Translations under genes and position numbers: made by a program | Shown: positions 40,720 to 49,881 of the stretch, in pieces | Position numbering within the stretch: position 1 is the first letter of the stretch | Layout of the letters: every line of letters starts with the position of its first letter | Source: an uncultured Eggerthella sp. | GTDB lineage: Bacteria > Actinomycetota > Coriobacteriia > Coriobacteriales > Eggerthellaceae | Direction: 5' to 3' | DNA length: 64,000 nt | Assembly (NCBI GenBank): GCA_958431815.1 | Contig: CAUASB010000001.1 | Location: 1-64,000, forward strand | Notes under the pieces: generated by a model | Told to the model about the DNA's origin: nothing | Databases searched by the model: none | The model's input: only the letters and a program-made list of their open reading frames with translations

Positions 40720-43700
40720 TACTGGCGCCCCTTTCCTACGATTTCGTATGCCTCTTCAAGCGCTTCTTCATGACTCTTGCCCTCGGCTTCTGCCGCGGCA
40801 ACGATATGCAGAACGCGCTCGTACTCAACCGGGATTACCTTCACGAAGTGCTGCTTCATGGCCTCAAAGCGGTACAGCATCTTGATGCCACGCGGGCTCT
40901 GCGTGTACTCGACGTGCTCTTCGATAAGGCTGTGGATCAGCTCGATTTCTTCCTCGGTGGGAACCTCGAGCTTTACCGAGCCCATGTTGCAACGGCTTGC
41001 CAGCGTGCCGTACTCGTCGTAGACGTACGCCACGCCGCCGGTCATGCCTGCTGCGAAGTTCAAGCCGACCTCGCCCAGGATAAGAGCGGTGCCGCCGGTC
41101 ATGTACTCGCAGCCGTGGTTGCCAACGCCTTCTACCACGATGGTGGCGCCGGAGTTGCGCACGCCGAAGCGCTGGCCTGCCAGGCCGTTCACGAAGCCGC
41201 GACCCGACGTTGCGCCGAAGAAGGCGACGTTGCCCACGATGGTGTTCTCGTCGAACTTGTAGGTGGCATCTTCAGAAGGATGAACCGAAAGGATGCCGCC
41301 GGAAAGGCCCTTGCCGAAGTAGTCGTTGGCGTCGCCCGTAACGTTGAGCGTAACGCCCTTCGGAATGAAGGCGCCGAAGCTCTGGCCGGCAGAACCCTCG
41401 CAGTCGACGGTTACCGAGCCGTCGGGCAAACCTTCAGGATGCGCCTTGGTAACGGCAGCGCCCAAGATGGTGCCTACACAGCGATTCACGTTGGCGATAT
41501 CGGCGCGGAAGCGAACCGGTGTCATGTGCTTGCGTGCCTGCTCGGTCATGGGCAGGAACAGCGTTGCGTCAAGCGACTTGTCCAGCTCCACGTCGTACTT
41601 CATCTGCGGCAAGAAGTGGCGGCCGGCAGCACCAGGGATATGGGCGCCGAACTCGCATTCGCCGTTGGCAAGTACCGGGGAAAGATCCAGGAGGTTCGCC
41701 TTCCAGTTGCCCGGCACCTCTACCTGGCGCAAGCACTCGGGGTGGCCAACCATTTCGTCTACCGTGCGGAAGCCCAAGGAAGCCATAACCTCGCGCAGCT
41801 GCTCGGCAACGAAGAGCATGAAGTTCACCACGTGCTCGGGCTTGCCGCGGAAGCACTTGCGCAGACGGCAGTTCTGCGTTGCGATGCCTGCCGGGCAGGT
41901 GTCCTGCTGGCAGTCGCGCTGCATCAGGCAGCCCATGGCAATAAGCGGCATGGTGGCGAAGCCGAATTCCTCGGCACCCAGCAAGCAGGCAACGGCAACG
42001 TCTTTGCCGTCCATCAGCTTGCCGTCGGCCTCCAGCACAACGCGGGAACGCAAGCCGTTCTGCAACAGCGTCTGCTGCGCTTCGGCAATGCCCAGCTCAA
42101 GCGGCAGGCCCGCATGCCAGATGGAATCGCGCGGAGCAGCGCCGGAACCGCCGTTGTGACCCGAGATCAGGATCTTGTCGGCAGCGCCCTTGGCAACGCC
42201 GGTGGCAATGGTGCCGACGCCCGCCTCGGAAACCAACTTCACGGAAACGCGCGCGTTGGGGTTGGCGTTCTTCAGGTCGAAGATCAGCTCGGCCAAGTCT
42301 TCGATGGAGTAGATGTCGTGATGCGGCGGAGGCGAAATCAGGCCGATACCCGGCGTAGACTGACGAACTTCGGCAATCCAGGGATATACCTTCTTGCCCG
42401 GCAGGTGACCGCCTTCGCCCGGCTTTGCACCCTGGGCCATCTTGATCTGAATCTCAATGGCGGAAGAAAGGTAACGGCTGGTAACACCGAAGCGGCCGGA
42501 AGCAATCTGCTTGATGGCAGAGTTCATGGAATCGCCATTGGGCAGCGGAGTTTCGCGCTTCGGGTCTTCGCCGCCTTCGCCGGAGTTCGAGCGGCCGCCC
42601 AAACGGTTCATGGCAATGGCCATGCACTTGTGGGCTTCCTCGGAAATGGAACCGTAGCTCATAGCACCTGTGTTGAAGCGCTTGGCGATGCTTTCAGCGG
42701 GCTCTACCTCTTCCAGCGGAACCGGCGTGCGGTCGGTCACGAAGTCGAGCAAATCGCGCAGGCGGATGGCACGGCCTTTCTGATGCAGATGGTCGCTGTA
42801 CTCCTTGAACAGCTCGTAGTTGCCCTCACGGCACGCATGTTGCAGAAGGTAGATGGTCTGCGGGTCGATAAGGTGCTCTTCGCCGCCCTGCGGACGCCAC
42901 TTGGTAAGGCCCAAAGAAGGCAACTGGCTAGGAGACGGCGTGTTCAGGAGCGCCACTGCGTCGTCATAGCGCTGGTCTTCCTCACGCTGAACATCGGCAA
43001 CGCCCAAACCGCCCACACGGGAAACCGTGCCTGCGAAGTACTTGTCGATGAATTCCTGCTTGAAGCCCACCGCCTCGAAAATCTGAGCGGAATGGTAGCT
43101 CTGTACCGTGGAAATGCCCATCTTCGACATGATGGAAGTAATGCCTGCGGTAACTGCCTTGTTGTAGTTGGCAATGCCCTCTTCGGCCGACACCGCCAGC
43201 GCGCCCTTTGCCGCCAAATCAGCGATGCACTCATGCGCCATGTAGGGGTAGATGCCGGAAGCGGAGTAGCCAACCAGCGCTGCGAAGTCGTGCGCGGAAA
43301 TGGCGTCGCCCGTTTCAACCACGAAGTCGGCGAAGGTGCGAACGCCCGCGCGGATAAGGTGGTTGTGAACGGAGGAAAGCGCCAAAAGCGAGGGGATCGG
43401 CACTTCGCCCTCACCGGCACGATCGGAAAGCACGATGATGCTTACGCCGCCGCGAACGGCCTTTTCCACATCGTTCGCCAGGTTGGCAAGAGCCTCTTCC
43501 AAGGCACCTTCGCCCGCATCACGGCGATACGTCACGCTGAAGCGCTGAGCCTTGAAGCCAACGCGATCAACCGCGCAGATGCGCTCGAACTGGTCTTTCG
43601 TGAGCATCGGCCCATCCAAGCGGATAAGCTGGCATGCCGTGCGGGAATCTTCCAGAAGATTGCCGTGGTTGCCGATGTAGAGCACGCTCGAGGTAACCAA

Positions 43701-45323
43701 GCTTTCACGCAGCGCGTCGATAGGCGGGTTGGTTACCTGGGCAAACAGCTGATAGAAGTAATCGAAGAACGAGCGGTCCTTCTTGGAAAGGCAAGCAAGC
43801 GAAGCGTCGATGCCCATGGAAGCCAGCGGCACGCCGCCCTTTTCCGCCATGGCGCGCACCACTTCGTCCACGTCGTCCCAGTGGTAGCCAAGCTTCGCCA
43901 TACGCACCGTCATGGGCACGCCCGAGTCGGCGGCAGGAGCAACCTGCGCGGGGGCCTCAAGCTCGGAAACCTCGATCTTCTCTTCCTTCACCCAGTCGCT
44001 GTAGGGCTTTTCCTTCGCGTAACGGGCACGCAGCTCGTCGTTCCAGATAACGCGGTCGTTGGCGGTATCGATTTCCACCATTTCACCAGGGCCAAGGCAG
44101 CCAGCGGTAAGGATGTTGGAAGGCTCGATTTCAATGGTGCCAACCTCGGAGGAAAGCAGGAAGCGGTCGTCGCGCGTCACATAGTAGCGGGCGGGGCGCA
44201 GGCCGTTGCGGTCGAGCGCAGCACCGAACGTGGTGCCGTCGGTGTAGGCAATGGCAGCCGGGCCGTCCCACGGCTCCATGAGCATGGACTGGTACTCGTC
44301 ATAGGCACGGCGACGGGCAGGAAGCGTGTCATTGTGGTCCCACGGCTCGGGCAGGAGCATGGAAACCGCACGCGTCATGTCGCGACCGTTCATGACCAAG
44401 AACTCGAGCACGTTGTCGAGGATGGCCGAGTCGGAGCCTTCCTTGTTGATGATGGGCAGAACCGATTCCAAGTCCTTGCCTAAAACCGGCGAGTACAGGT
44501 TGGGTTCTCGGGCGCGGATCCAGTTCACGTTGCCCTTCAACGTGTTGATCTCGCCATTATGGATGATGTAACGGTTCGGGTGAGCACGCTCCCACGAAGG
44601 CGTGGTGTTGGTGGAGTAGCGGGAATGCACCAGCGCGATGGCCGTCTTCACAGCGGCATCGGAAAGGTCGATGTAGAAGCGGCGCATCTGGGTTGCTACC
44701 AGCATGCCCTTGTACACAATGGTACGGGCACTGAACGAGCACACGTAGAAGATGTGGCCCTGAAGCGCAAACTCGGCATCGGCAGCCTTTTCAACCATAC
44801 GACGGCATACGTACAGACGACGCTCGAATGCGTCACCACGCTCCACATCTTCGGGGCGGCCTACGAAAGCCTGCAGGATGGTAGGCATGCACGCACGTGC
44901 GGTAGAGCCCAAATCGTGGGGGTCGATGGGCACCTCGCGCCAGAACAGCAACGGCAAACCGGCCTTTGCGCAGCCCTCTTCGAAGATACGCTTGGAAACT
45001 TCGACGCCTCGCTCATCTTGGGGGAAGAAGAGCATTGCCACGCCGTAGTCGCCTTCATCGGGAAGAAGGTGACCGCACTTCTGCGCTTCCTTGCGGAAGA
45101 AATGATGGGGAATCTGGAACAGGATACCGGCACCATCGCCCGTATTATGCTCCAAACCCTTGCCACCGCGATGCTCCAGATTTACAAGGACCGACAGGGC
45201 ATCGTCGATCATCTGATGCGAGCGCACGCCTTTCAGGTGTGCCAGCGCGCCAATACCGCACGCGTCATGCTCGAACTCAGGACGATACAGCCCGCTTTGC
45301 GCAGGCACGTTCCGTGTTTGCAT
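40719..45323 (-). CDS. gltB: Glutamate synthase [NADPH] large subunit
   Basis: A 1534-residue alpha subunit. The start at the ATG at 45323 gives a short propeptide and then DACGIGALAH, where Cys22 becomes the N-terminal nucleophile of the glutaminase domain. The central FMN domain contains GEGGEDPKRET-type and KMAQGAKPGEGGHLPG segments, the 3Fe-4S cysteines lie in CLMQRDCQQDTCPAGIATQ, and the C-terminal beta-helix domain has GATSGRGFVNGLAGQRFG. It transfers the glutamine amide to 2-oxoglutarate. The leader (45324-45578) has two hairpins, CTTCCCCG/CGGGGAAG near 45402-45420 and CTTTGTT/AACAAAG near 45476-45498, but no recognisable riboswitch. Confidence 0.97.
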   Translation of the reverse strand: MQTRNVPAQSGLYRPEFEHDACGIGALAHLKGVRSHQMIDDALSVLVNLEHRGGKGLEHNTGDGAGILFQIPHHFFRKEAQKCGHLLPDEGDYGVAMLFFPQDERGVEVSKRIFEEGCAKAGLPLLFWREVPIDPHDLGSTARACMPTILQAFVGRPEDVERGDAFERRLYVCRRMVEKAADAEFALQGHIFYVCSFSARTIVYKGMLVATQMRRFYIDLSDAAVKTAIALVHSRYSTNTTPSWERAHPNRYIIHNGEINTLKGNVNWIRAREPNLYSPVLGKDLESVLPIINKEGSDSAILDNVLEFLVMNGRDMTRAVSMLLPEPWDHNDTLPARRRAYDEYQSMLMEPWDGPAAIAYTDGTTFGAALDRNGLRPARYYVTRDDRFLLSSEVGTIEIEPSNILTAGCLGPGEMVEIDTANDRVIWNDELRARYAKEKPYSDWVKEEKIEVSELEAPAQVAPAADSGVPMTVRMAKLGYHWDDVDEVVRAMAEKGGVPLASMGIDASLACLSKKDRSFFDYFYQLFAQVTNPPIDALRESLVTSSVLYIGNHGNLLEDSRTACQLIRLDGPMLTKDQFERICAVDRVGFKAQRFSVTYRRDAGEGALEEALANLANDVEKAVRGGVSIIVLSDRAGEGEVPIPSLLALSSVHNHLIRAGVRTFADFVVETGDAISAHDFAALVGYSASGIYPYMAHECIADLAAKGALAVSAEEGIANYNKAVTAGITSIMSKMGISTVQSYHSAQIFEAVGFKQEFIDKYFAGTVSRVGGLGVADVQREEDQRYDDAVALLNTPSPSQLPSLGLTKWRPQGGEEHLIDPQTIYLLQHACREGNYELFKEYSDHLHQKGRAIRLRDLLDFVTDRTPVPLEEVEPAESIAKRFNTGAMSYGSISEEAHKCMAIAMNRLGGRSNSGEGGEDPKRETPLPNGDSMNSAIKQIASGRFGVTSRYLSSAIEIQIKMAQGAKPGEGGHLPGKKVYPWIAEVRQSTPGIGLISPPPHHDIYSIEDLAELIFDLKNANPNARVSVKLVSEAGVGTIATGVAKGAADKILISGHNGGSGAAPRDSIWHAGLPLELGIAEAQQTLLQNGLRSRVVLEADGKLMDGKDVAVACLLGAEEFGFATMPLIAMGCLMQRDCQQDTCPAGIATQNCRLRKCFRGKPEHVVNFMLFVAEQLREVMASLGFRTVDEMVGHPECLRQVEVPGNWKANLLDLSPVLANGECEFGAHIPGAAGRHFLPQMKYDVELDKSLDATLFLPMTEQARKHMTPVRFRADIANVNRCVGTILGAAVTKAHPEGLPDGSVTVDCEGSAGQSFGAFIPKGVTLNVTGDANDYFGKGLSGGILSVHPSEDATYKFDENTIVGNVAFFGATSGRGFVNGLAGQRFGVRNSGATIVVEGVGNHGCEYMTGGTALILGEVGLNFAAGMTGGVAYVYDEYGTLASRCNMGSVKLEVPTEEEIELIHSLIEEHVEYTQSPRGIKMLYRFEAMKQHFVKVIPVEYERVLHIVAAAEAEGKSHEEALEEAYEIVGKGRQ

Positions 45324-45578
45324 TCTGAACCTCTCACTCTCACTGATTGAAAGCCGCAAAACGTTTGTCCTCTCCGTTCGGCGGCTTCTGCGAACCGTTT
45401 GCCTTCCCCGTTTCGGGGAAGATGGGGATAATTCGCTAGCAAACAAGGTAACGCCTTCTATAGGGGCAGGTTGCCTTTGTTTCGAGACGTAACAAAGCGG
45501 AACAATAGAGTTAACACGCCCGAAACAGGGCGTTCAAAGCACGGTAATGGGAAGCGAGCAGGCCATCGGGCGCCAGGC

Positions 45579-46286
45579 TTACGTTGCCGGCACGTACGCG
45601 CGACGGTAGAATCCACGCGCCTTGTTGGATATGGCCTGGCACAGGGCGCCGATGGCGAACATCGAGATTACCGTGCCCACGCCCACGCCGAACAGGTGCC
45701 CTGTCAGGGCAAACGCCATCACGCAGGCAAGGGAGAAGCGCAGCACGTCGTTGATGATCTTCGTTTTGCCAAAGGGCATATGGGTGAACTTCATGAATGC
45801 CTGCGTGCAGCCATCGGCAGGGTTCAGCACGAAATCCATGGCCACCATGGCGCTGACCCCGATGGATATAAGGATGATGCCAATCGTGAACATTATGCAG
45901 CTGACCAGCAAGTTCGGATCATGGCAGAACCAGAAGCAATCTAGCGTCAACACGTAATCGAAGATGTCGATCAAGCAGCCGAACACCAGGGCGAAAGGAA
46001 TCTGCAGGGCGATTTTGGCCGTGAAGGTGCGGAACACCAGCACCTGAATCAGCACGTCGATGCAGTACAGGCACATGCACGACTGCCCCAAGGTAAGCAA
46101 ATGGGTGCCCTCGCTGAACACCAAGGGCACCGACTGGAACGCCGGTGCGCCAAAATCGCTTCGCGCGCTTAGCACAACGCCGATGCCCAGAATCAGAATG
46201 CCGCACACATATATGGCTATGCGCAGCGGCATCGAGCGCGTTCCCGGCGCAAGCTGCGATTCGATGTTCCCAAAATCCGTCCCCAC
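45579..46286 (-). CDS. YczE/YitT-like integral membrane protein
   Basis: 235 residues from a GTG at 46286 with SD AAGGGGGG. Five to six hydrophobic helices: IAIYVCGILILGIGVVLSAR, GQSCMCLYCIDVLIQVLVF and SCIMFTIGIILISIGVSAMV. The pattern ARSDFGAPAFQSVP resembles the YczE-type family often beside regulators, whose function is not known. The start at 46343 has no SD. Confidence 0.75.
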   Translation of the reverse strand: MGTDFGNIESQLAPGTRSMPLRIAIYVCGILILGIGVVLSARSDFGAPAFQSVPLVFSEGTHLLTLGQSCMCLYCIDVLIQVLVFRTFTAKIALQIPFALVFGCLIDIFDYVLTLDCFWFCHDPNLLVSCIMFTIGIILISIGVSAMVAMDFVLNPADGCTQAFMKFTHMPFGKTKIINDVLRFSLACVMAFALTGHLFGVGVGTVISMFAIGALCQAISNKARGFYRRAYVPAT

Positions 46287-46438
46287 GGTATGCCCCCCTT
46301 GCACGAAGCCTTGTTGCCTCAAGCATACAATTTCCCAAAGCATACGCGAAAGAGCGCCGCAAACAAGGAAACCGTGGATAACCGTCCCACGACTAGGCTA
46401 TCCTGTAAGGCAAAAATACCCGTAACAAGGGAGATGCC

Positions 46439-47296
46439 ATGGCGAAGAAAATTACGAAGAAGCAGGCGAAAAAGGCAGCGGAGCTTGCCGTTGAAGATGC
46501 GCTTGAGAAATATCTTTCCAGCACCCTTACCTCCAGCCGGGAAAACAGTGGGAAGGAAGGCGCTTCGCCGCTCGGTGCACCGTATCGCCGCGGACCGGTA
46601 ACCCTGCGCGGGAAAATGATTCCCCAGCACAGCACCACCGGAAAGCTGATCAGCGAAGAGGCGGGCACCGACTGGCGCGATGCCGACCCGTGGCGCGCGC
46701 TGCGCATTCAGTCCGAATTCGTTGACGGCTTCGACGCCCTTGCCGATTTAGGCCCTGCCGTTGCGATATTCGGCTCAGCGCGAACCGAGCCCACCAGCCC
46801 GTATTACCAGCACGCCATGCAGATTGCCGGCAAGCTTGCCAACAAAGACGTTGCCGTTGTTACTGGCGGCGGCCCCGGCATCATGGAGGCGGCGAACCGC
46901 GGTGCAGCAATGGCGGGCGGAACATCGGTCGGGCTTTCCATCGAACTGCCACGCGAGGAAAACACCAACGCCTGGGTAAACCTCGGCATCGAATTCCGCT
47001 ATTTCTTCGTACGCAAAACCATGTTCGTGAAGTACTCTTCCGGTGCCATTTTCTTCCCTGGCGGATTCGGCACGCTTGACGAAATGTTCGAAGTGCTGGT
47101 GCTGGTACAAACGCACAAGGTGAAGAACATGCCCATCGTGCTGTTCGGCACCGAATACTGGCAGGGGCTGCTCGATTGGGCGCACGGTCCCTTGATGCAG
47201 CAGGGCATGATCGACGAGTCCGACCTTTCGCTTTTCACCGTAACCGACGACATCGACGAAGCCGTGCGCATCGCCACCAGCGCCATTAAGAAATAG
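46439..47296 (+). CDS. LOG-family phosphoribohydrolase (TIGR00730-like)
   Basis: A 285-residue Rossmann protein formerly called lysine decarboxylase-like. The motifs VVTGGGPGIMEAANRGA and FFPGGFGTLDEMFE (PGGxGTxxE) identify the LOG family, which splits ribose-5-phosphate from nucleoside monophosphates. The first 90 residues are a basic extension (KKITKKQAKKAAELAVEDAL) not needed in the family. It lies 14 nt before the PHP gene, probably one operon. Confidence 0.9.
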   Translation: MAKKITKKQAKKAAELAVEDALEKYLSSTLTSSRENSGKEGASPLGAPYRRGPVTLRGKMIPQHSTTGKLISEEAGTDWRDADPWRALRIQSEFVDGFDALADLGPAVAIFGSARTEPTSPYYQHAMQIAGKLANKDVAVVTGGGPGIMEAANRGAAMAGGTSVGLSIELPREENTNAWVNLGIEFRYFFVRKTMFVKYSSGAIFFPGGFGTLDEMFEVLVLVQTHKVKNMPIVLFGTEYWQGLLDWAHGPLMQQGMIDESDLSLFTVTDDIDEAVRIATSAIKK

Positions 47297-47310
47297 AACA
47301 GGAGGCCCTT

Positions 47311-48117
47311 ATGCCCATCGAACTGGTTGATTGCCATACCCACACGGTGTTTTCCGATGGAAAGAGCACCTTTGCGGAAAATATGCACGCTGCCGTCGAT
47401 TGCGGCATAACCACCATTGCTTGCACCGACCACTGGGGGCGCCCCGAGTTCATCGATTGCTCCATCGAGGAAGCAAAGCTCCCCGATTATGCCAACGAAA
47501 TCAAACGCATCCGCGAAGAGTTCCCGCAATTGGAAATCATCCACGGGCTCGAGGCGGACTGGTACCCTGGCTGCTCTACCGACCTGCACGAAACGCGAGG
47601 CACGGCAACATTCCTGTTGGGCTCGATCCATTACCTGAAGGAAAAAGCGCTGGACTGGGACGAAGATATGCGCATTTGGGAGGAATTAGGCGCCGACGCC
47701 CTTTGGCGGCTCTACGTTGAGGAATGGTGCAAAGCCGCAACCAGCGGCCTGTTCGATTCCATGGCACACCCCGATCTCCCGCGCTTATTCGCACTTTCCG
47801 GCTACGCGCCCAGCATAAGCCTTAACCCCCTGTTCGATGATATGGCCGAGGCGGCGCATGCCGGCAACGTTCACGTGGAAATCAATACAGCAGGCCTTAC
47901 CAAGAATTTCGCCGATTTCTACCCGCAAGAGCCGCTTCTTCAGCGATTCTTTGCCGCCAGCGTGCCGCTTACGGTAGGCTCTGACGCCCATCATGCAAGC
48001 CGCATCGGCGAAAACATCCAACATGCGTATCGCTATGCTCACCGCATCGGCTACGACTTCATCGATGCGCCCACCGCCGATGGCGGATGGCGAAGCATCG
48101 ATATTTCAGAAGCATAA
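47311..48117 (+). CDS. PHP-domain phosphatase, histidinol-phosphatase-like
   Basis: A 268-residue PHP metallohydrolase. Metal ligands are in VDCHTHTVFSDG, IACTDHWG, EADWYPG and VGSDAHHASRIGENI. Length and pattern fit the HisK/HisJ histidinol-phosphate phosphatases of histidine synthesis, but no other his gene is near, so another phosphate ester could be the substrate. SD AGGAGG before the ATG. Confidence 0.85.
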   Translation: MPIELVDCHTHTVFSDGKSTFAENMHAAVDCGITTIACTDHWGRPEFIDCSIEEAKLPDYANEIKRIREEFPQLEIIHGLEADWYPGCSTDLHETRGTATFLLGSIHYLKEKALDWDEDMRIWEELGADALWRLYVEEWCKAATSGLFDSMAHPDLPRLFALSGYAPSISLNPLFDDMAEAAHAGNVHVEINTAGLTKNFADFYPQEPLLQRFFAASVPLTVGSDAHHASRIGENIQHAYRYAHRIGYDFIDAPTADGGWRSIDISEA

Positions 48118-48200
48118 TTCGCCCATTCCCGTCAGCGGCATATGATAAGGAGTCGCATTCGGCAAGGAAGGACGTTTCTCCCCCTCAACTGTCGGTTCGT

Positions 48201-48376
48201 GGCAAGTTTTCGTCCAAACGTATGCGAAATTCGCTGATTTCAAGCGATTCCAATACGTTTGGCGCGAATAGTGCCAGAAATCAACGGAAAGGAATACGTT
48301 TAGAGGAAAACTTGCCACGAAGGCCTTCATTTCCTTGAAAAAGCCTTTCCATCATACGTAGGGACGAAAACTTGCC
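48201..48376. repeat. Cluster of four GGCAAG-N11-ACGTAT motifs with internal hairpin
   Basis: Copies at 48201-48223 (+), 48294-48316 (-) and 48354-48376 (-) are exact in both half sites; a fourth at 48253-48275 (-) has GGCACT for GGCAAG. All spacers are 11 bases. Between the copies at 48294 and 48354 (37 nt) lies an AGGC...GCCT hairpin (48321-48347) that resembles the one in the 28.2-kb cluster. The 29-nt distance between inverted copies is the same in both clusters. It fills the gap between the convergent PHP and dipeptidase genes. Confidence 0.9.
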
Positions 48377-48408
48377 AATAATTGAGCACATAAACCGACA
48401 AGGGAAAC

Positions 48409-49812
48409 TTACGCGCTCAAATCCTCTACTTCCGCCAAGTTGCCGAACGCCCGAATGTAAATGCGCAGAGCACGCTTCAACTCTTCTTCGGCAATACCCT
48501 CGTTAGCAGCATGCATGCCCCCTACCCACTCGGGCACCGGGAACGCACCCTCTTCAGCAGGGCCAAAGCTTACCGCATTCGGGAATTCACGCGCATAGGT
48601 GCCACCACCCATGGTGAACGGCTTCACTTGCTTGCCAGTAGTACCGCAATACGCATCCATGAGCGCACGAACAGGAGCAGTGTCAGGGTTCACGGTAAAC
48701 GGTTTCTTGTCCGAAGTGATTTTCACCGTAGCTCCCTGCTTTTCGGCAAGATCGACAAAGAGGCCCTGCAGCTTTTCGCCGGTGATTGCCGCTGGATAAC
48801 GAATATCCTCGGTCATCACAAAGCGGCCATCCATCTTGTTCATCATGCCGATGACGCTGGTCAGATCCTGGAAATCGTCGTCGCGGCAAGCGGCGCCGAA
48901 AGCCGAGCCATCCGTGCATTCTGCCATTTCCGCCGCGAAACGCAACCACTCGCCTTCCCCCTCGGAGCATACTCCGCATGAAAGCAGATACCGGCACAAA
49001 ATACCGATGGCGTTCACCGTGCCTTCGGGAAGGGAGGCATGTCCGGCAATGCCTGTTGCCGTTACCAGCGCGCCCCCTTCGCACGATGAGACCTCGATGC
49101 GCTTGGAAGCAGGCAAGCTTGCGGGGTCGGCGTTTACCACAGCGCGCGCAATACCTGGCACCGCGTTAGGAGCCGTTCCCGCCGCGAACGAAACGATGGA
49201 GCCTTCAATAACGCCCGAGGTGATCGTGGCGCCGAACTGGCCCTTTTCCCCGTAGCAGAGCGGGAATTCCGCATCGGGGGTGAACAGAAAGTCAGGCGCC
49301 TGGTTGTGCTCCAAGTAGTAAGGAACGTCGCCCATGCCCGATTCCTCGTTGCACCCGAAGATGAAGCGCACCGTATGGCGCAAATCAGCACCGCGGTCGA
49401 TCCAGAACTTCAAACCGTACAGCGCGGTAAGCACAGGAGCTTTGTCGTCTGACGTGCCGCGCCCGATAAGCACGCCGTCCTTTCGCGTTACCGCAAAAGG
49501 CTCAAAATTCCAACCTTCCCCAGCAGGGACTACGTCAACGTGTCCGATAACACCCAACTGTTGGCCGCTTGTACCCGGAAAATCGGCAAAACCCGCGTAC
49601 CCATCGCCATCATGCGTTTGCAGACCCATGCGAGAAGCGATGGAAAGAGCCTGATCAAGCGCCGCACGCGGACCAGGACCAAAGGGCGCACCAGGAGCGG
49701 CATGCTCGGCATCAAGCGAGCTGTCAATGGCAATCAAGCGTTCAACATCAGCCAAAAACGCCGGCCAATTCTCTTCGATAAACGAATCAATCTCAACGTC
49801 GGTCGCCTTCAT
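48409..49812 (-). CDS. M20 family dipeptidase (PepV/Sapep-like)
   Basis: A 467-residue cytosolic metallodipeptidase. The zinc site motifs are GVIGHVDVVPAGEGW, IGRGTSDDKAPVL, FGCNEESGMGD and FTPDAEFPLCYGEKG, as in PepV, which cleaves dipeptides including those with D- or beta-amino acids. C-terminal MGGGTYAREFPNAVSFGP completes the catalytic domain. The ATG at 49812 has SD AAGGAG. Supplies amino acids from imported peptides. Confidence 0.93.
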   Translation of the reverse strand: MKATDVEIDSFIEENWPAFLADVERLIAIDSSLDAEHAAPGAPFGPGPRAALDQALSIASRMGLQTHDGDGYAGFADFPGTSGQQLGVIGHVDVVPAGEGWNFEPFAVTRKDGVLIGRGTSDDKAPVLTALYGLKFWIDRGADLRHTVRFIFGCNEESGMGDVPYYLEHNQAPDFLFTPDAEFPLCYGEKGQFGATITSGVIEGSIVSFAAGTAPNAVPGIARAVVNADPASLPASKRIEVSSCEGGALVTATGIAGHASLPEGTVNAIGILCRYLLSCGVCSEGEGEWLRFAAEMAECTDGSAFGAACRDDDFQDLTSVIGMMNKMDGRFVMTEDIRYPAAITGEKLQGLFVDLAEKQGATVKITSDKKPFTVNPDTAPVRALMDAYCGTTGKQVKPFTMGGGTYAREFPNAVSFGPAEEGAFPVPEWVGGMHAANEGIAEEELKRALRIYIRAFGNLAEVEDLSA

Positions 49813-49881
49813 CGGCGCTCCTTCCCTATTGTGCTTGTCTAAAGGGGTCACCCTCTTAGGATGCCCCTGGCATCCTAAATC

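Noticed and set aside
40701..44483. A 1260-codon open frame on the plus strand opposite gltB
   Set aside because: It is fully antisense to the certain gltB gene, has no family motifs and no good SD; long antisense frames arise in high-GC genes with biased third positions. The same applies to 54314-56809 opposite the MFS and nucleoside hydrolase genes, 5525-7237 opposite glmM, and 22987-24684 opposite pcrA.
45324..45578. Glutamine or other riboswitch in the gltB leader
   Set aside because: Two simple hairpins are present but no conserved junction or known aptamer consensus could be matched by eye.
48201..48376. CRISPR array
   Set aside because: The motif copies are few, in both orientations, with unequal gaps and no cas genes; the conserved part is two half-sites, not a full repeat.
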